Of a stretch of 39,696 nucleotides of DNA, positions 23,454 to 32,084 are shown one piece after another. Below the pieces are notes generated by a model, which did no database searches, was not told where the DNA came from, and worked only from the letters and a program-made list of their open reading frames with translations. The stretch covers positions 1 to 39,696 of the forward strand of contig JALOLA010000014.1 of assembly GCA_025456205.1 (NCBI GenBank), read 5' to 3'. Source of the stretch: Acidobacteriota bacterium (GTDB taxonomy: Bacteria > Acidobacteriota > Aminicenantia > UBA2199). The stretch's first letter is position 1, and each line of letters starts with the position of its first letter. The position numbers and the translations under genes were made by a program.

Positions 23454-24893
23454 GTGAACACCCGGATCATCGGCCGCTTCCTCGGTTTCATCCTGCTGTT
23501 CGTCGGCATGTTCATGGCCGTTCCGGCGCTGTTCGCCTGGCATTACGGCGGCGGCGATCTGGCGGCCATCCTCATCTCCTCGGCGCTGACCATGGCCGTC
23601 GGCGGCTCGCTGATCCTGATTTTCCGCACCCGGGGCGAGCTCATGCTTCGCGACAGCTTCGCGGTCGTGACGCTGGGCTGGCTGATCATCTCGGCTCTCG
23701 GCGCCCTGCCGTTCGTCATCTCGGGCCATATCCCCTCCTTCACCGACGCCTTTTTCGAGAGCATGTCGGGCTTCACGACCACCGGCGCCTCCATCCTGGT
23801 CCGCGTCGAGGACCTGCCGCGCGGCCTGCTGTTCTGGCGCAGCCTCACCCACTGGCTCGGCGGCATGGGCATTATCGTCCTTTCCCTGGCCATCCTGCCC
23901 ATGACCGGCATCGGCGGCACCCAGCTGTACAAGGCCGAGATCCCCGGCCCCACCCTGGACAAGATCACGCCGCGCATCCGCCAGACGGCCAAAACGCTTT
24001 GGAAAGTGTACGTTCTGCTCACGCTCCTGGAGACCCTGCTGCTGATCGTCGGCGGCCTTGACCTCCACGAGGCTCTCTGCCAATCCTTCGGGACCATGGC
24101 CACCGGCGGCTTCTCGACCCGGACCGCTTCCATCGCCGGATTCAACAGCGTCTTTGTCGAGGCGGTCGTGCTCGTCTTCATGTTCCTGGCGGGAATGAAT
24201 TTCACCCTCCACTACCATTTCCTGAAGGGGAAAACGTCGGCCTTCTGGCGCAGCGAGGAATTCCGCCTCTACCTGGCCATCATTGCCGTCTTCTCCCTGC
24301 TCCTGACGGCGGACCATCTCCTGGCCGGGACCATGCGGGCCGGCGGGGCGGTGCGCCATTCCCTTTTCCAGGTCGTTTCCATCACCACCACCACGGGATT
24401 CGCGACCGCCGATTTCGGCCTCTGGCCGGCCACGGCGCGCTTCGTCCTGCTGTTCCTGATGTTCGTCGGCGGCTGCGCGGGATCGACGGGAGGCAGCATC
24501 AAGGTCGTCCGCGTCCTGATTATTCTCAAGCAGGGTCTGGCTGAGCTGAGGAAGCTGCTCCATCCGCGCGCCGTCATCCCGGTCCGGGTGGACGGGCGCA
24601 CGGTCCCTCAGGACGTGGTCGTCAACATCCTCGGCTTCATGTTCCTCTATATCGGGCTGCTGTTCCTTTCCACCCTGGCCATGACCCTGATGGGGCTCGA
24701 CATCCTTGCCGCGTTTTCCTCGGTCGCGGCCTCGATCGGGAACATCGGACCGGGCCTGGGCTCCGTGGGACCGGCGGCCAACTTCCAGCACATCCCGCTG
24801 GCGGGCAAGTGGCTGCTCTCCTTCTGCATGCTGGCCGGCCGCCTGGAGATCTATACCGTATTCGTTCTGTTCACCCGCGATTTCTGGGAATAG
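23454..24893 (+). CDS. trkH: TrkH potassium uptake channel
   Basis: A 479-residue membrane protein starting at GTG 23454. It has four M1-P-M2 repeats whose selectivity-filter regions can be read: SGFTTTGAS (about residue 108), GTMATGGFSTR (about 216), SITTTTGFATAD (about 318) and SIGNIGPGLGSVG (about 430). The region after the third pore includes GCAGSTGGSIKVVRV, the typical gating loop. Together with TrkA it forms the Trk/Ktr-type potassium uptake system. After the stop (TAG at 24891-24893) the 158 bases to 25051 show no gene and no clear terminator. Confidence 0.95.
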   Translation: MNTRIIGRFLGFILLFVGMFMAVPALFAWHYGGGDLAAILISSALTMAVGGSLILIFRTRGELMLRDSFAVVTLGWLIISALGALPFVISGHIPSFTDAFFESMSGFTTTGASILVRVEDLPRGLLFWRSLTHWLGGMGIIVLSLAILPMTGIGGTQLYKAEIPGPTLDKITPRIRQTAKTLWKVYVLLTLLETLLLIVGGLDLHEALCQSFGTMATGGFSTRTASIAGFNSVFVEAVVLVFMFLAGMNFTLHYHFLKGKTSAFWRSEEFRLYLAIIAVFSLLLTADHLLAGTMRAGGAVRHSLFQVVSITTTTGFATADFGLWPATARFVLLFLMFVGGCAGSTGGSIKVVRVLIILKQGLAELRKLLHPRAVIPVRVDGRTVPQDVVVNILGFMFLYIGLLFLSTLAMTLMGLDILAAFSSVAASIGNIGPGLGSVGPAANFQHIPLAGKWLLSFCMLAGRLEIYTVFVLFTRDFWE

Positions 24894-25051
24894 GCGGATC
24901 GGGACCGCTCCTTGAGGCGACGGCAGTCTCCCGACAAACCCGGACGGTGAAAAACGCGGATCATGCCATGAACAGCAGGACCTCCCCCAGCAGGGCGACA
25001 CGCGTGCCGGCGACCGCTTATCAACGGTGTTGCCGCGAAAACCGGCGTGGA

Positions 25052-25513
25052 TCAGATCTGCGTCGCCTGCCAGGTGCCGCTGCCGCGGCAGGGGTCGGTA
25101 TTGCCGATCTCTTCCCAGGTGCCCTTGACCTGCCATTTGCCGAGACGCTGGCATATCGTGCCCTTGAACTTCACCGTATTGCCGCCGGGAGTGATGATGC
25201 TGCCCTCCAGCAGGCAGCAGCGGCGCAGCCCCCGACGCAGGGTCCCGGTCCAGTTGTTGACCGCACCGGAGGAGTCGACGATCGTACCCCCGACCGTTGC
25301 CGCGCATGGCTTCTTCTGCTGGATGACCATGGTGAACTTTTCCTTCACCGGGGCCGGGCAGTTGGGCTTGGCATAATTGACCTGGAAGCCCTCGTAACTG
25401 CCGGCGATACAGCAGAGCTCCAGGGCTTGCGCCGGCAGGGAAATCGCCGCCAACCCGGCAATGATGATCAACGCAAGAGCGACCGCGAATACGCCATGTT
25501 TTTTTTCTCTCAC
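25052..25513 (-). CDS. Secreted cysteine-rich protein, unknown
   Basis: Starts with GTG at 25513 behind AGGAGGAAACT. The 153-residue product has a signal peptide (about residues 1-30, ending PAQALE) and a mature part with ten cysteines, including two Cys-Cys pairs (ELCCIAGSYEG and RRCCLLEGSI), suggesting disulphides in the periplasm or outside. The pattern is beta-rich with repeated G-x-W/G-x-I units (NNWTGTLRRG, KFKGTICQRLGKWQVKGTWE, GSGTWQATQI), like small lipocalin-type barrels. I do not recognise the family. It stands alone, convergent with trkH. Confidence 0.75.
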   Translation of the reverse strand: MREKKHGVFAVALALIIIAGLAAISLPAQALELCCIAGSYEGFQVNYAKPNCPAPVKEKFTMVIQQKKPCAATVGGTIVDSSGAVNNWTGTLRRGLRRCCLLEGSIITPGGNTVKFKGTICQRLGKWQVKGTWEEIGNTDPCRGSGTWQATQI

Positions 25514-25627
25514 AGTTTCCTCCTGATTTTCCGTCTTTATATAGAAAATGCCCCGGGAAATCTCAGGGATAATTTTCTTTCCCGCCCTGTTCCGCCATCC
25601 GGCAACAGACTATTCCGGCGCGCCGCC

Positions 25628-26125
25628 TTATTTCGCGTTCATCTTGATGTTGATGAAAAGAGAATGCTCGCCCTGTCGCCATTTCACGATGATCCGCGCA
25701 TCCTTGGTCTCGGCGCTGTATGCGTCGTGGGGCACCGTGGCTTGCGGGGGGAAATCCCGGAGGTCCCGCACCAGCCATTCAGCCGTTGATTGTTTCAATT
25801 GGTCCAGTTTCGCCAGGTACGGCTCGCCGGCGTCGCGCATCAGGGTATAGTCCAGTTCACAGCCGACCAGAGTGCCGGCGTGGAAGGAAAGCTCGAAGAC
25901 GGCCGTGCCCTCGGCGACGTTCGCCATCCAGCGGCATGTACTCTCGGCGCAGCGCGCCGGGCCGTAATCCACGATCGCTTTCTTCACGGCGTCCATCTCC
26001 ATGAACCACTGCAAGCCGAAGGGAAGGTAGAGCGCTTCCGAAGTAGCGGCGGGCCAGGGAAGCGGCCTGGCATTGACCTGGATCACGCAAGCCGTCAGGA
26101 TCATCATGATGACGCATTTTTTCAT
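25628..26125 (-). CDS. Secreted protein of unknown function
   Basis: A 165-residue protein with a signal peptide (MKKCVIMMILTACVIQVNAR). The start follows AAGGAGGGAAG. The mature part has one Cys pair (ARCAESTCRWM), alternating polar and hydrophobic strands (AVFELSFHAGTLVGCELDY, DARIIVKWRQGEHSLFINIK) and a central helix (YLAKLDQLKQSTAEWLVRDL). No family recognised. A near-consensus promoter lies upstream. It is divergent from the next secreted gene. Confidence 0.75.
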   Translation of the reverse strand: MKKCVIMMILTACVIQVNARPLPWPAATSEALYLPFGLQWFMEMDAVKKAIVDYGPARCAESTCRWMANVAEGTAVFELSFHAGTLVGCELDYTLMRDAGEPYLAKLDQLKQSTAEWLVRDLRDFPPQATVPHDAYSAETKDARIIVKWRQGEHSLFINIKMNAK

Positions 26126-26169
26126 CTTCCCTCCTTGGGCTCGAAAGAAATCGATCCGCCCTGGCCGTG

Positions 26170-26198
26170 ATTTTATTGCCGCGCCGGAAAAAAGTCAA
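26170..26198 (-). promoter_or_regulatory. Sigma-70 promoter of the secreted gene at 26125
   Basis: Minus strand TTGACT (26198-26193), 17-base spacer, TAAAAT (26175-26170). Both boxes match 5 of 6 positions. Leader of about 38 bases. Confidence 0.7.
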
Positions 26199-26267
26199 AC
26201 CCGCAAAGACAAGCGTTGCCCGGGAGGACAAAGGCGCAAAGCAAACGGATCGTTGACCATGGCCGGC

Positions 26268-26296
26268 TTGACTTTGCAGTCGACCACAAATAAACT
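26268..26296 (+). promoter_or_regulatory. Sigma-70 promoter of the secreted gene pair
   Basis: TTGACT (26268-26273), 17-base spacer, TAAACT (26291-26296), about 40 bases before the ATG at 26337. The -35 box matches 5 of 6 positions, the -10 box 4 of 6. Confidence 0.6.
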
Positions 26297-26336
26297 TACC
26301 ATACCGTTTGCGAATACGGCGCCTCAAGGAGGAGAA

Positions 26337-27308
26337 ATGAAAGCGCGCGCCTTGGATACCCAATCCGCTGTCCGGCTACTGCCGGTGTTTTGTCTTGTCG
26401 CCTCCTTCCTTTCTCCCTGCTTGCCCGCTCAGGCGGTCCTGAACCATTCGGATGCCCTCACGGCCCTGATCCAGCAGGCCGACCGGACCTATGCCCGGGC
26501 CGCGAACACCTCGATCCAGCATTTTTTCAACAACATCCCGGTGAACGCGGCCATCATCCTGGGGCTGGCCATGCACGGCCAGAAGCGCATTGCCGATCCA
26601 AACCCGCAATATCTTACGCACTACGAGGCCCTGCGCCTGGAAGCCCATGAGTTTCTCGAAGGACTGGCCAAGGCTCATCATTTCAGGAACCCCGTCGACG
26701 GCCAGCCGATGAACCGGCAGTCCCTGGCCGCGATCTTTGACAGCAACGCGTCGGGAGAACAAAACCAATGGGCGATCCAGAACCGGTTGCCCAACCCGGC
26801 GGCCGTCCGCCAGCCCTTGATCCTGGATCGGGTCACGCCGCAATCGCTGGCCAAGCTCCACCTGAAAGACGATTCCAACTCTATCCGGTTGCTGGACCAG
26901 ACCGCTCCCCCGGTGATCCAAGATGACCCCCGCCTTCGGCAAAACCCAGCGCCGCCGCCCGGCTGCCCGGCCAGTTACGTGGTCGGCACTTGGTGGCTGC
27001 AAAAATCTTTCACCAAAACGATTCATCGATATGAGATAACCCAGACCGGCGACTGCACCTTCGTCATGCGATCCCCAGAAACGGCAGATCATCTCGAATT
27101 CCGTTATAGTGGAGAATGGTCCCGAGGTTTTCAGCATGATAGTGGGATATGGATCCCTTCAGCACCTCGTTTCATCCTGACCCGCATCCGGAGCCAAAGT
27201 GGATGGGTCCAAAAGAATGAGGCAATTCATATCTACCGAAAACCGGAGGGCGATGAGATGCTTATCCTGTTGATTGATTTTAAGCTTTTTCGCAACAAGC
27301 CCAGGTGA
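26337..27308 (+). CDS. Secreted protein of unknown function
   Basis: Start at 26337 behind AAGGAGGAGAA; the frame begins earlier, overlapping the promoter, without support. The product is 323 residues with a signal peptide (ending PAQA, about residue 33). A helical N-terminal half follows (DALTALIQQADRTYARAANT; YEALRLEAHEFLEGLAKAHH), then a Pro-rich linker (QNPAPPPGCPA) and a beta-rich C-terminal domain of about 110 residues with Trp and Tyr repeats (YVVGTWWLQKSF, EITQTGDCTFVM, LEFRYSGEWSRG). The last part resembles a small calycin-like barrel. No family recognised. It overlaps the next gene at TGATG or is followed closely by it, so the two form an operon. Confidence 0.75.
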   Translation: MKARALDTQSAVRLLPVFCLVASFLSPCLPAQAVLNHSDALTALIQQADRTYARAANTSIQHFFNNIPVNAAIILGLAMHGQKRIADPNPQYLTHYEALRLEAHEFLEGLAKAHHFRNPVDGQPMNRQSLAAIFDSNASGEQNQWAIQNRLPNPAAVRQPLILDRVTPQSLAKLHLKDDSNSIRLLDQTAPPVIQDDPRLRQNPAPPPGCPASYVVGTWWLQKSFTKTIHRYEITQTGDCTFVMRSPETADHLEFRYSGEWSRGFQHDSGIWIPSAPRFILTRIRSQSGWVQKNEAIHIYRKPEGDEMLILLIDFKLFRNKPR

Positions 27309-27370
27309 TGAAGCGGACGACGTGCCAGCCGATAGTCCATAATCATTTAAAACTGAGGGAGGAAATGCGG

Positions 27371-28576
27371 ATGATGCTTTTTTGCAGAAACCATGTTCTC
27401 GCGGGCTTGATCTTGGTTCTGGCAATCTTACTCCCGGCCGCCCATGCCCGGGCGCAAAACCGGGATACCCAGGACCGGATCGACGCCATCGAATCCCGCA
27501 GCGACCAGGCCGCCGAGAAGCGGCGGCTGGTGCGCGAGGAGCTGAACAAGGCCGATCGTCTGGCCTGGATCGTGACGGGCTGGTTCCAAAAAAAAGGGCA
27601 GGTAGAAGCAGAGATCCAGCGCCTCGAGACACAGAAAAAAACCGGCGCTTTCAACATTTACGACACCCGGCAACTCGACGACCAGCTCCAGTCCCTGCGA
27701 AATAAGCTCGACGGTATCATGCGGTTGGAAGGGGGATTGGTCATCGACGGCGATCCGTTCAACTCGTTTTTTATGCTTCAGGAGGCGTTAAAGCAAAAAA
27801 ACAGCGAAGCGATGCGCTTGAACGACGAGTATGTCCGGCTGACCCAGGAGTTGCGGGCCCTCGACCAGGAACGGGACGCCCTGCTCCCCCGGGCGCGGGA
27901 CCAGGAGAAAACCGGGCTGCGCTTCGATCAATTCAAGCTCGGCTACCTGCAGGAGGATCTTCAGATGCTGCAGGAACTGGTGGGCAACAACGAACTCTGG
28001 ATCCTGCAGTCCTCGATCGCCTTGGGGGCCATGGTCCCGCACATGTCCCGCGAGCGGGCCCTCACCCTGCTGACCAACGAGTATATCCTCTCGGTCCAGT
28101 CCACTCCCGGCAAAAAGGCCGACCACCGGGAGCTTGCCGAGGTCATCAAACAATACCAGGCGCAATCCGAAGCGATCAAGCGCCAGGTGCGCGAGCACAT
28201 CATTCCGGAAAAGATGCGCGAGATCGAGGAACTGCGGCAGCAGATCAAACTGCGGGAAGGCGGCGCCGGCGAGATCCGGGGCTGCTGGGTCGTCATGGTG
28301 GGCAGCGGGAATTATCCGGTCATCGAGATCGCCGCGAATGCCCAGGGGGATTTCGAGGCGATCATCACCCGGGTCGGGCAACTCGATTTCTTCAAGCGCG
28401 GGAACCGGTTGTTCTCGGTCAGCCGCATCAATGACGACACCTACGACGGCACCGAGTATTCCTTCACCGCCGATGGCCGCCCCGTCAAGATCCCGCTGCG
28501 TCTCGTCATCAGCCGCGACGGCAAGTCGATCCACTATCGCGCCGACTCCATCGTGACGCTGCGCCGCTGCGATTGA
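27371..28576 (+). CDS. Secreted coiled-coil protein of unknown function
   Basis: Start chosen at 27371 (MMLFCRNHVLAGLILVLAIL): AGGGAGG lies eight bases upstream and a signal peptide ending AHARAQ follows. Longer frames begin at 27305 or 27308, overlapping the upstream stop. The product is about 401 residues. Residues about 30-290 are charged helices, probably coiled coil (QDRIDAIESRSDQAAEKRRL, KKGQVEAEIQRLETQKK, EAIKRQVREHIIPEKMRE). A beta-rich C-terminal domain of about 100 residues follows (GCWVVMVGSGNYPVIEIAAN, FKRGNRLFSVSRINDDTYDG, LRLVISRDGKSIHYRADS). I do not recognise the family. The build, a secreted coiled coil with a C-terminal barrel-like domain, parallels its upstream neighbour. 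Confidence 0.7.
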   Translation: MMLFCRNHVLAGLILVLAILLPAAHARAQNRDTQDRIDAIESRSDQAAEKRRLVREELNKADRLAWIVTGWFQKKGQVEAEIQRLETQKKTGAFNIYDTRQLDDQLQSLRNKLDGIMRLEGGLVIDGDPFNSFFMLQEALKQKNSEAMRLNDEYVRLTQELRALDQERDALLPRARDQEKTGLRFDQFKLGYLQEDLQMLQELVGNNELWILQSSIALGAMVPHMSRERALTLLTNEYILSVQSTPGKKADHRELAEVIKQYQAQSEAIKRQVREHIIPEKMREIEELRQQIKLREGGAGEIRGCWVVMVGSGNYPVIEIAANAQGDFEAIITRVGQLDFFKRGNRLFSVSRINDDTYDGTEYSFTADGRPVKIPLRLVISRDGKSIHYRADSIVTLRRCD

Positions 28577-28625
28577 AGCGCCATTCTTCCCCTGGCCCGC
28601 GATCCTCGCGCCCGCCAACGGTCAT

Positions 28626-29531
28626 TTAGAACAGGAAGAGCATGACCACCCCGAGCAGCGCGACCAGCGTGCCGATGATCGCCCGCGAGGTGATCCTTTC
28701 CTTGAACAGGAAATGAGAGACCGGCAGCAGCAGCACGGGGGTCAGGGACATCAGCGTGGAAGCGACGCCGATCTGGGTATGGGTGATGGCCACCAGCGAC
28801 AGCACGACCCCCAGCGCCGGCCCGGTCAGCGCCCCGGCGCCGATCTGCAGCAGCGCGCTCCTGTCCTTCATGCCGGCCAGGTGGCGGGAGAGGGTTCCCG
28901 TGAAGAGGCTGAAGAGCGCCAGGAGCAGGGCGGCGACGCTGACGCGGACGAGGGTGGCCGAGATGGCGGAGTAGCCGCCGGCCAATCCCAGCCGGGAGAA
29001 CAGCAGCCCCACCGCCTGGCCCACGGCCCCGCCCACGGCCAGAAGCACCCCCAGGCGGTAGCGCCGCGGCTCCCGGGCGGCGCGGGCGGCTTCAGGCGCC
29101 GTCCTCTCCGCCACCACCCAGGCGATGCCGCCGATGGTCAGCAGCATGCTGGCGATCTCCAGGATGCGCAGCGTCTCGCCCAGGAACACCCAGGCCAGGA
29201 AGGCGCCGCAGACCGGCACCAGCAGCGAGAGCAGCATGGCCAGGCGCGGGCCGATCAGCAGGAAGGATTCAAAGAGCATGGCGTCGCCGATGACGAAGCC
29301 GACCAGGCCGGAGATGCCCAGGTAAAGCAAGCGGCGCGGCTCGATGGCGAGAGGGAACGGGGTGGAGAACAGCAGGCCGTGCAGCAGCACCAGCGCCGGG
29401 ACCGCGATCCACAGGCGCAGGGTATTGACCGTGACCGCACCCACGCGCCGGCCGGCCATGGTGAAAACAACCGAGTTGAAGGCCCAGCAAACCGCTGTGA
29501 GCAATGCCGCGATCTCGCCGTAAACGCCCAT
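28626..29531 (-). CDS. DMT-superfamily (EamA) permease
   Basis: A 301-residue inner-membrane protein with ten hydrophobic helices in two EamA repeats (residues about 5-140 and 155-300). Typical features: AALLTAVCWAFNSVVFTMAG at the start, GLVGFVIGDAMLFESFLLIG and LVPVCGAFLAWVFLGE in the first repeat, and LTPVLLLPVSHFLFKERITS with GTLVALLGVVMLFLF at the end. The family exports or imports small metabolites; substrate is unknown here. It is encoded 102 bases after the amidohydrolase and may be co-transcribed or use its own promoter. Confidence 0.9.
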   Translation of the reverse strand: MGVYGEIAALLTAVCWAFNSVVFTMAGRRVGAVTVNTLRLWIAVPALVLLHGLLFSTPFPLAIEPRRLLYLGISGLVGFVIGDAMLFESFLLIGPRLAMLLSLLVPVCGAFLAWVFLGETLRILEIASMLLTIGGIAWVVAERTAPEAARAAREPRRYRLGVLLAVGGAVGQAVGLLFSRLGLAGGYSAISATLVRVSVAALLLALFSLFTGTLSRHLAGMKDRSALLQIGAGALTGPALGVVLSLVAITHTQIGVASTLMSLTPVLLLPVSHFLFKERITSRAIIGTLVALLGVVMLFLF

Positions 29532-29565
29532 GATCCATCCTATGAAAATTTTTTCCCGAGGCCGG

Positions 29566-29571
29566 ATTATA
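29566..29571 (-). promoter_or_regulatory. TATAAT box upstream of the DMT permease
   Basis: A perfect minus-strand -10 box (29571-29566), 34 bases before the ATG. The matching -35 position reads TTATGT, so the -35 is poor. It suggests that the permease has its own promoter within the amidohydrolase-permease gap. Confidence 0.35.
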
Positions 29572-29633
29572 GCAGGATTCAGGGCAGAACATAAGCGCCG
29601 CGCACTGCCGGCCGCTGCGGGATACTGTTCCGC

Positions 29634-31361
29634 TTACAGGATGTCGCCGATCGAGAAAACTCTCTTGCCGCTGAAAAGGGTCAGGATGACCCGGGCCTGG
29701 CTGATCTCGCTGGCCGGGATGCGGAACAGGTTCTTGTCCAGCACGATCAGGTCGGCCGCCTTGCCGGCCTCGATGGACCCGGTGGCATTCTCCAGGAAAT
29801 TGGCGATCGCGCCATTGATCGTGAAGCTGGCGATCATCTGCTCCAGGGTCGCCCGCTCCTCGGGCCAGAGGATCTCCCGGGGATCGCTGACGCCCAGGCA
29901 ACTGCGCGTGATGCCGATCTGGATCGCCCGCAGGGGATCGCAGGGGATCGTGACCGCGTAGTCGCTCGACGAGGCCACCAAGACCCCGGCCTTGAAAAAG
30001 CTGGCCATCGGGTATTCCTCATCAGCGCGCTTCTGTCCGAGATAGGGGACCTGCAGGTTGTAATAATAGGCGTCTTTCATGAACCAGTACGGCTGGGGCA
30101 CGGCCACGACATTGAGCTCCTTGAAGCGCAGGATGTCGGCGGCCGCCACCAGCTGGAGATGGGTGATCAGATTCCGCGCATCGCGCCTGCCGTTCTTTAC
30201 CGAGGCGTGGGCGAAGGCCTCCAGGGCCAGCGCCGTCGCGGCATCGCCGATCGCGTGCACATGGACCTGGAAGCGCTCCCGGTCCAGCTCCACACACATG
30301 CGCTTCAGCTGGTCGGCGTCCCAGCGTGGCTCGCCGCGAAAGCCGGGCAGGTGCCGGTAGGGCTCCATCAGGAAGGCCGTGCCCCCTTCCACCACGCCAT
30401 CCATATAGATCTTCGCCCCGTTGACCTGGAAAAGCGGTCCGCGGTTCTTCGCCCTCTCCGCGGCCAGCTGCGCCGCCTGCTCCAGGCCCTTCTTGGGATC
30501 CACGAACAGCGAGGCGCGGAACCTCATGGCCAGTCGCCCTTCCTTTTCAAGGCTCCGGTAGGCGGCAAGATCATTGCCCCCGACGTCCACCGTGGCATCG
30601 TGCGCGGTGGTGATGCCGAAGGCCGCGGCCATTTTCTGGTAGGTTTCCAGGGCCTGCATCAGCTGAGCGACGGAATAATCGGGGAACAGGTCCGCGACCA
30701 GGCGGGCCGCGCCCTCGCGCAGCGTGCCCGTCGCCTCGCCGGTCAAGGGATCGCGCTCGATCACGCCGCCGCGCGGGTCCTTCGTCTCCCGGGTGATCCC
30801 GGCCAGCTTCAGGGTCAGTGAATTCACCCAGGTTGCGTGTCCGCCCTCATCGTCGAGCGCCACGGGGATGCCCGGGACGATCTCATCGATGATCTTCCTG
30901 TCGGGGCCGGTCTTGCCGAAGAGGGTGTTCTTCCAGCCCCGGCCCTTGATGAACTTGGCATCCGGGTGTTTGGCGACAAAATCCCGGAGCGCCCGCTTGT
31001 ACTCCTCGAGCGAATCCAGGCCGGTGAACATGACGTCGAAAAGCTCGTGGGCGGCCCCATAGGCCGGATGACAGTGGCTGTCGATGAAGCCGGGCAGGAC
31101 CAGGCGCTTCTCCAGGTCAATGACCGTCGTGCCGCAGCCGGCATAGCCAGCGGCCCCGGCATTGTCCCCGACATAGATGAATTTCCCGTCCTTGATGGCC
31201 AGGGCTTCGGCGACGGTGCGCCGGCTGTCGACCGTATAGATGAAGCCGTTCCTGAAAACAAGATCGGCTGCGACAGGATCCGCTGCGGTCCCGGCGGCGA
31301 TAGCGCTGGCCGCGAGCATGACGAACAGCAGGCAAAGGAGCCGTGAAAAGTTTCCGCCCAC
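29634..31361 (-). CDS. Secreted YtcJ-type amidohydrolase
   Basis: Start chosen at GTG 31361: AGGAGG sits six bases upstream, inside the alternative ATG start at 31376. The 575-residue protein has a signal peptide (RLLCLLFVMLAASAIAAG) and an amidohydrolase_3 fold: strand domain with ADLVFRNGFIYTVDSRR, metal site HCH in LPGFIDSHCHPAYGAA, KIYMDGVVEGGTAFL with the conserved Lys and Asp, FQVHVHAIGDAAT, LITHLQLV, ASSSDYAV, and a closing GSIEAGKAADLIVLDKNLF. The YtcJ family hydrolyses amides such as formamides; substrates of secreted members are mostly unknown. A consensus promoter lies upstream. The permease downstream may act on its product, an inference from proximity. Confidence 0.9.
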   Translation of the reverse strand: MGGNFSRLLCLLFVMLAASAIAAGTAADPVAADLVFRNGFIYTVDSRRTVAEALAIKDGKFIYVGDNAGAAGYAGCGTTVIDLEKRLVLPGFIDSHCHPAYGAAHELFDVMFTGLDSLEEYKRALRDFVAKHPDAKFIKGRGWKNTLFGKTGPDRKIIDEIVPGIPVALDDEGGHATWVNSLTLKLAGITRETKDPRGGVIERDPLTGEATGTLREGAARLVADLFPDYSVAQLMQALETYQKMAAAFGITTAHDATVDVGGNDLAAYRSLEKEGRLAMRFRASLFVDPKKGLEQAAQLAAERAKNRGPLFQVNGAKIYMDGVVEGGTAFLMEPYRHLPGFRGEPRWDADQLKRMCVELDRERFQVHVHAIGDAATALALEAFAHASVKNGRRDARNLITHLQLVAAADILRFKELNVVAVPQPYWFMKDAYYYNLQVPYLGQKRADEEYPMASFFKAGVLVASSSDYAVTIPCDPLRAIQIGITRSCLGVSDPREILWPEERATLEQMIASFTINGAIANFLENATGSIEAGKAADLIVLDKNLFRIPASEISQARVILTLFSGKRVFSIGDIL

Positions 31362-31387
31362 AGGGTACCTCCTCATCCATCAGCCGG

Positions 31388-31416
31388 ATCTTAGGCGCAA
31401 CGGCCCCGGCTGTCAA
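31388..31416 (-). promoter_or_regulatory. Consensus promoter of the amidohydrolase gene
   Basis: Minus strand TTGACA (31416-31411, perfect), 17-base spacer, TAAGAT (31393-31388; 4 of 6). The leader to GTG 31361 would be about 20 bases and contain AGGAGG. Confidence 0.7.
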
Positions 31417-31526
31417 TCATGCCGCCGGGGCTCCCCTGACCGTGCAGTGTACTCCATTGGCGTGAAAAAAGGGAACGGGGAAATGCCAGAAAAAGACCGA
31501 AAAAAAATGAACCGGCGGGCAGCCAG

Positions 31527-31555
31527 TTGATTTTTCATTTTGTTTCGTTTAAGAT
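31527..31555 (+). promoter_or_regulatory. Promoter of the small barrel protein gene
   Basis: TTGATT (31527-31532), 17-base T-rich spacer, TAAGAT (31550-31555), with the ATG at 31578. It resembles the HU promoter in its -35 box and T-rich spacer. Confidence 0.6.
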
Positions 31556-31577
31556 TAACGGCACCCATGGGAGGAGC

Positions 31578-32036
31578 ATGAAAAAGATCCTGTTCGTCCT
31601 CATATCCATCGCTTGCGCCGGCCTGGTCCCGGCACAAAGCATCGACGTCAGCGCCAATGTCGGCATACTCACCCGCAACGACTTCACCTTCGATCCGCTG
31701 GTCTTTTCGGGGAACGTCACTCTCGCCTTTTTCGTCGGCGACTTCATCCTGTTCAGCCCGGAATGCACGCTGTACACCGACAGCAAGTTCACGACCGATT
31801 CGCTGCTGCTCGCCCCCGGAGGCACGATCAATTTCACGACCGGCCAGCTTTTCATCGGCGCCGGCATCATCAAGGAGATCTGGCTGAAATCCACGGACGT
31901 CACCATCCCCCTGGAAATGAAGCTCCAGGTCGGGATCCGCGCCAGCAAGTATCGGCTCGGCGCCTACATGCTGACGTTTTTCGAAGAGATGTTCAAGGAT
32001 ATTTCCTTCGGCTTCACCATCGGCTTCGCATTGTAG
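31578..32036 (+). CDS. Small predicted outer-membrane barrel protein
   Basis: Start at 31578 behind GGGAGGAGC; upstream codons overlap the promoter. The 152-residue product has a signal peptide (MKKILFVLISIACAGLVPAQ) and then alternating amphipathic strands: SIDVSANVGILTRNDFTF, GNVTLAFFVGDFILFSPECT, TINFTTGQLFIGAGIIKEIW, VTIPLEMKLQVGIRASKYRL, ISFGFTIGFAL. The strand pattern and the hydrophobic end suggest a small eight-strand outer-membrane barrel. I do not recognise a named family. It ends 48 bases from the convergent CBM9-like gene. Confidence 0.7.
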   Translation: MKKILFVLISIACAGLVPAQSIDVSANVGILTRNDFTFDPLVFSGNVTLAFFVGDFILFSPECTLYTDSKFTTDSLLLAPGGTINFTTGQLFIGAGIIKEIWLKSTDVTIPLEMKLQVGIRASKYRLGAYMLTFFEEMFKDISFGFTIGFAL

Positions 32037-32084
32037 ACGGAACAAGACCGGAAGCGGACGCCCATTCACCTGGCTTTCCACTCA

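Noticed and set aside
23103-25307. 734-codon minus-strand frame opposite trkA/trkH
   Set aside because: Its Asp/Gln/His-rich sequence is the usual reverse of membrane-protein codons; trkA and trkH are certain.
28577-28625. Small inverted repeat CGCGA-TCC-TCGCG between convergent genes
   Set aside because: Only a 5-bp stem and no T tract, so I do not call a terminator.
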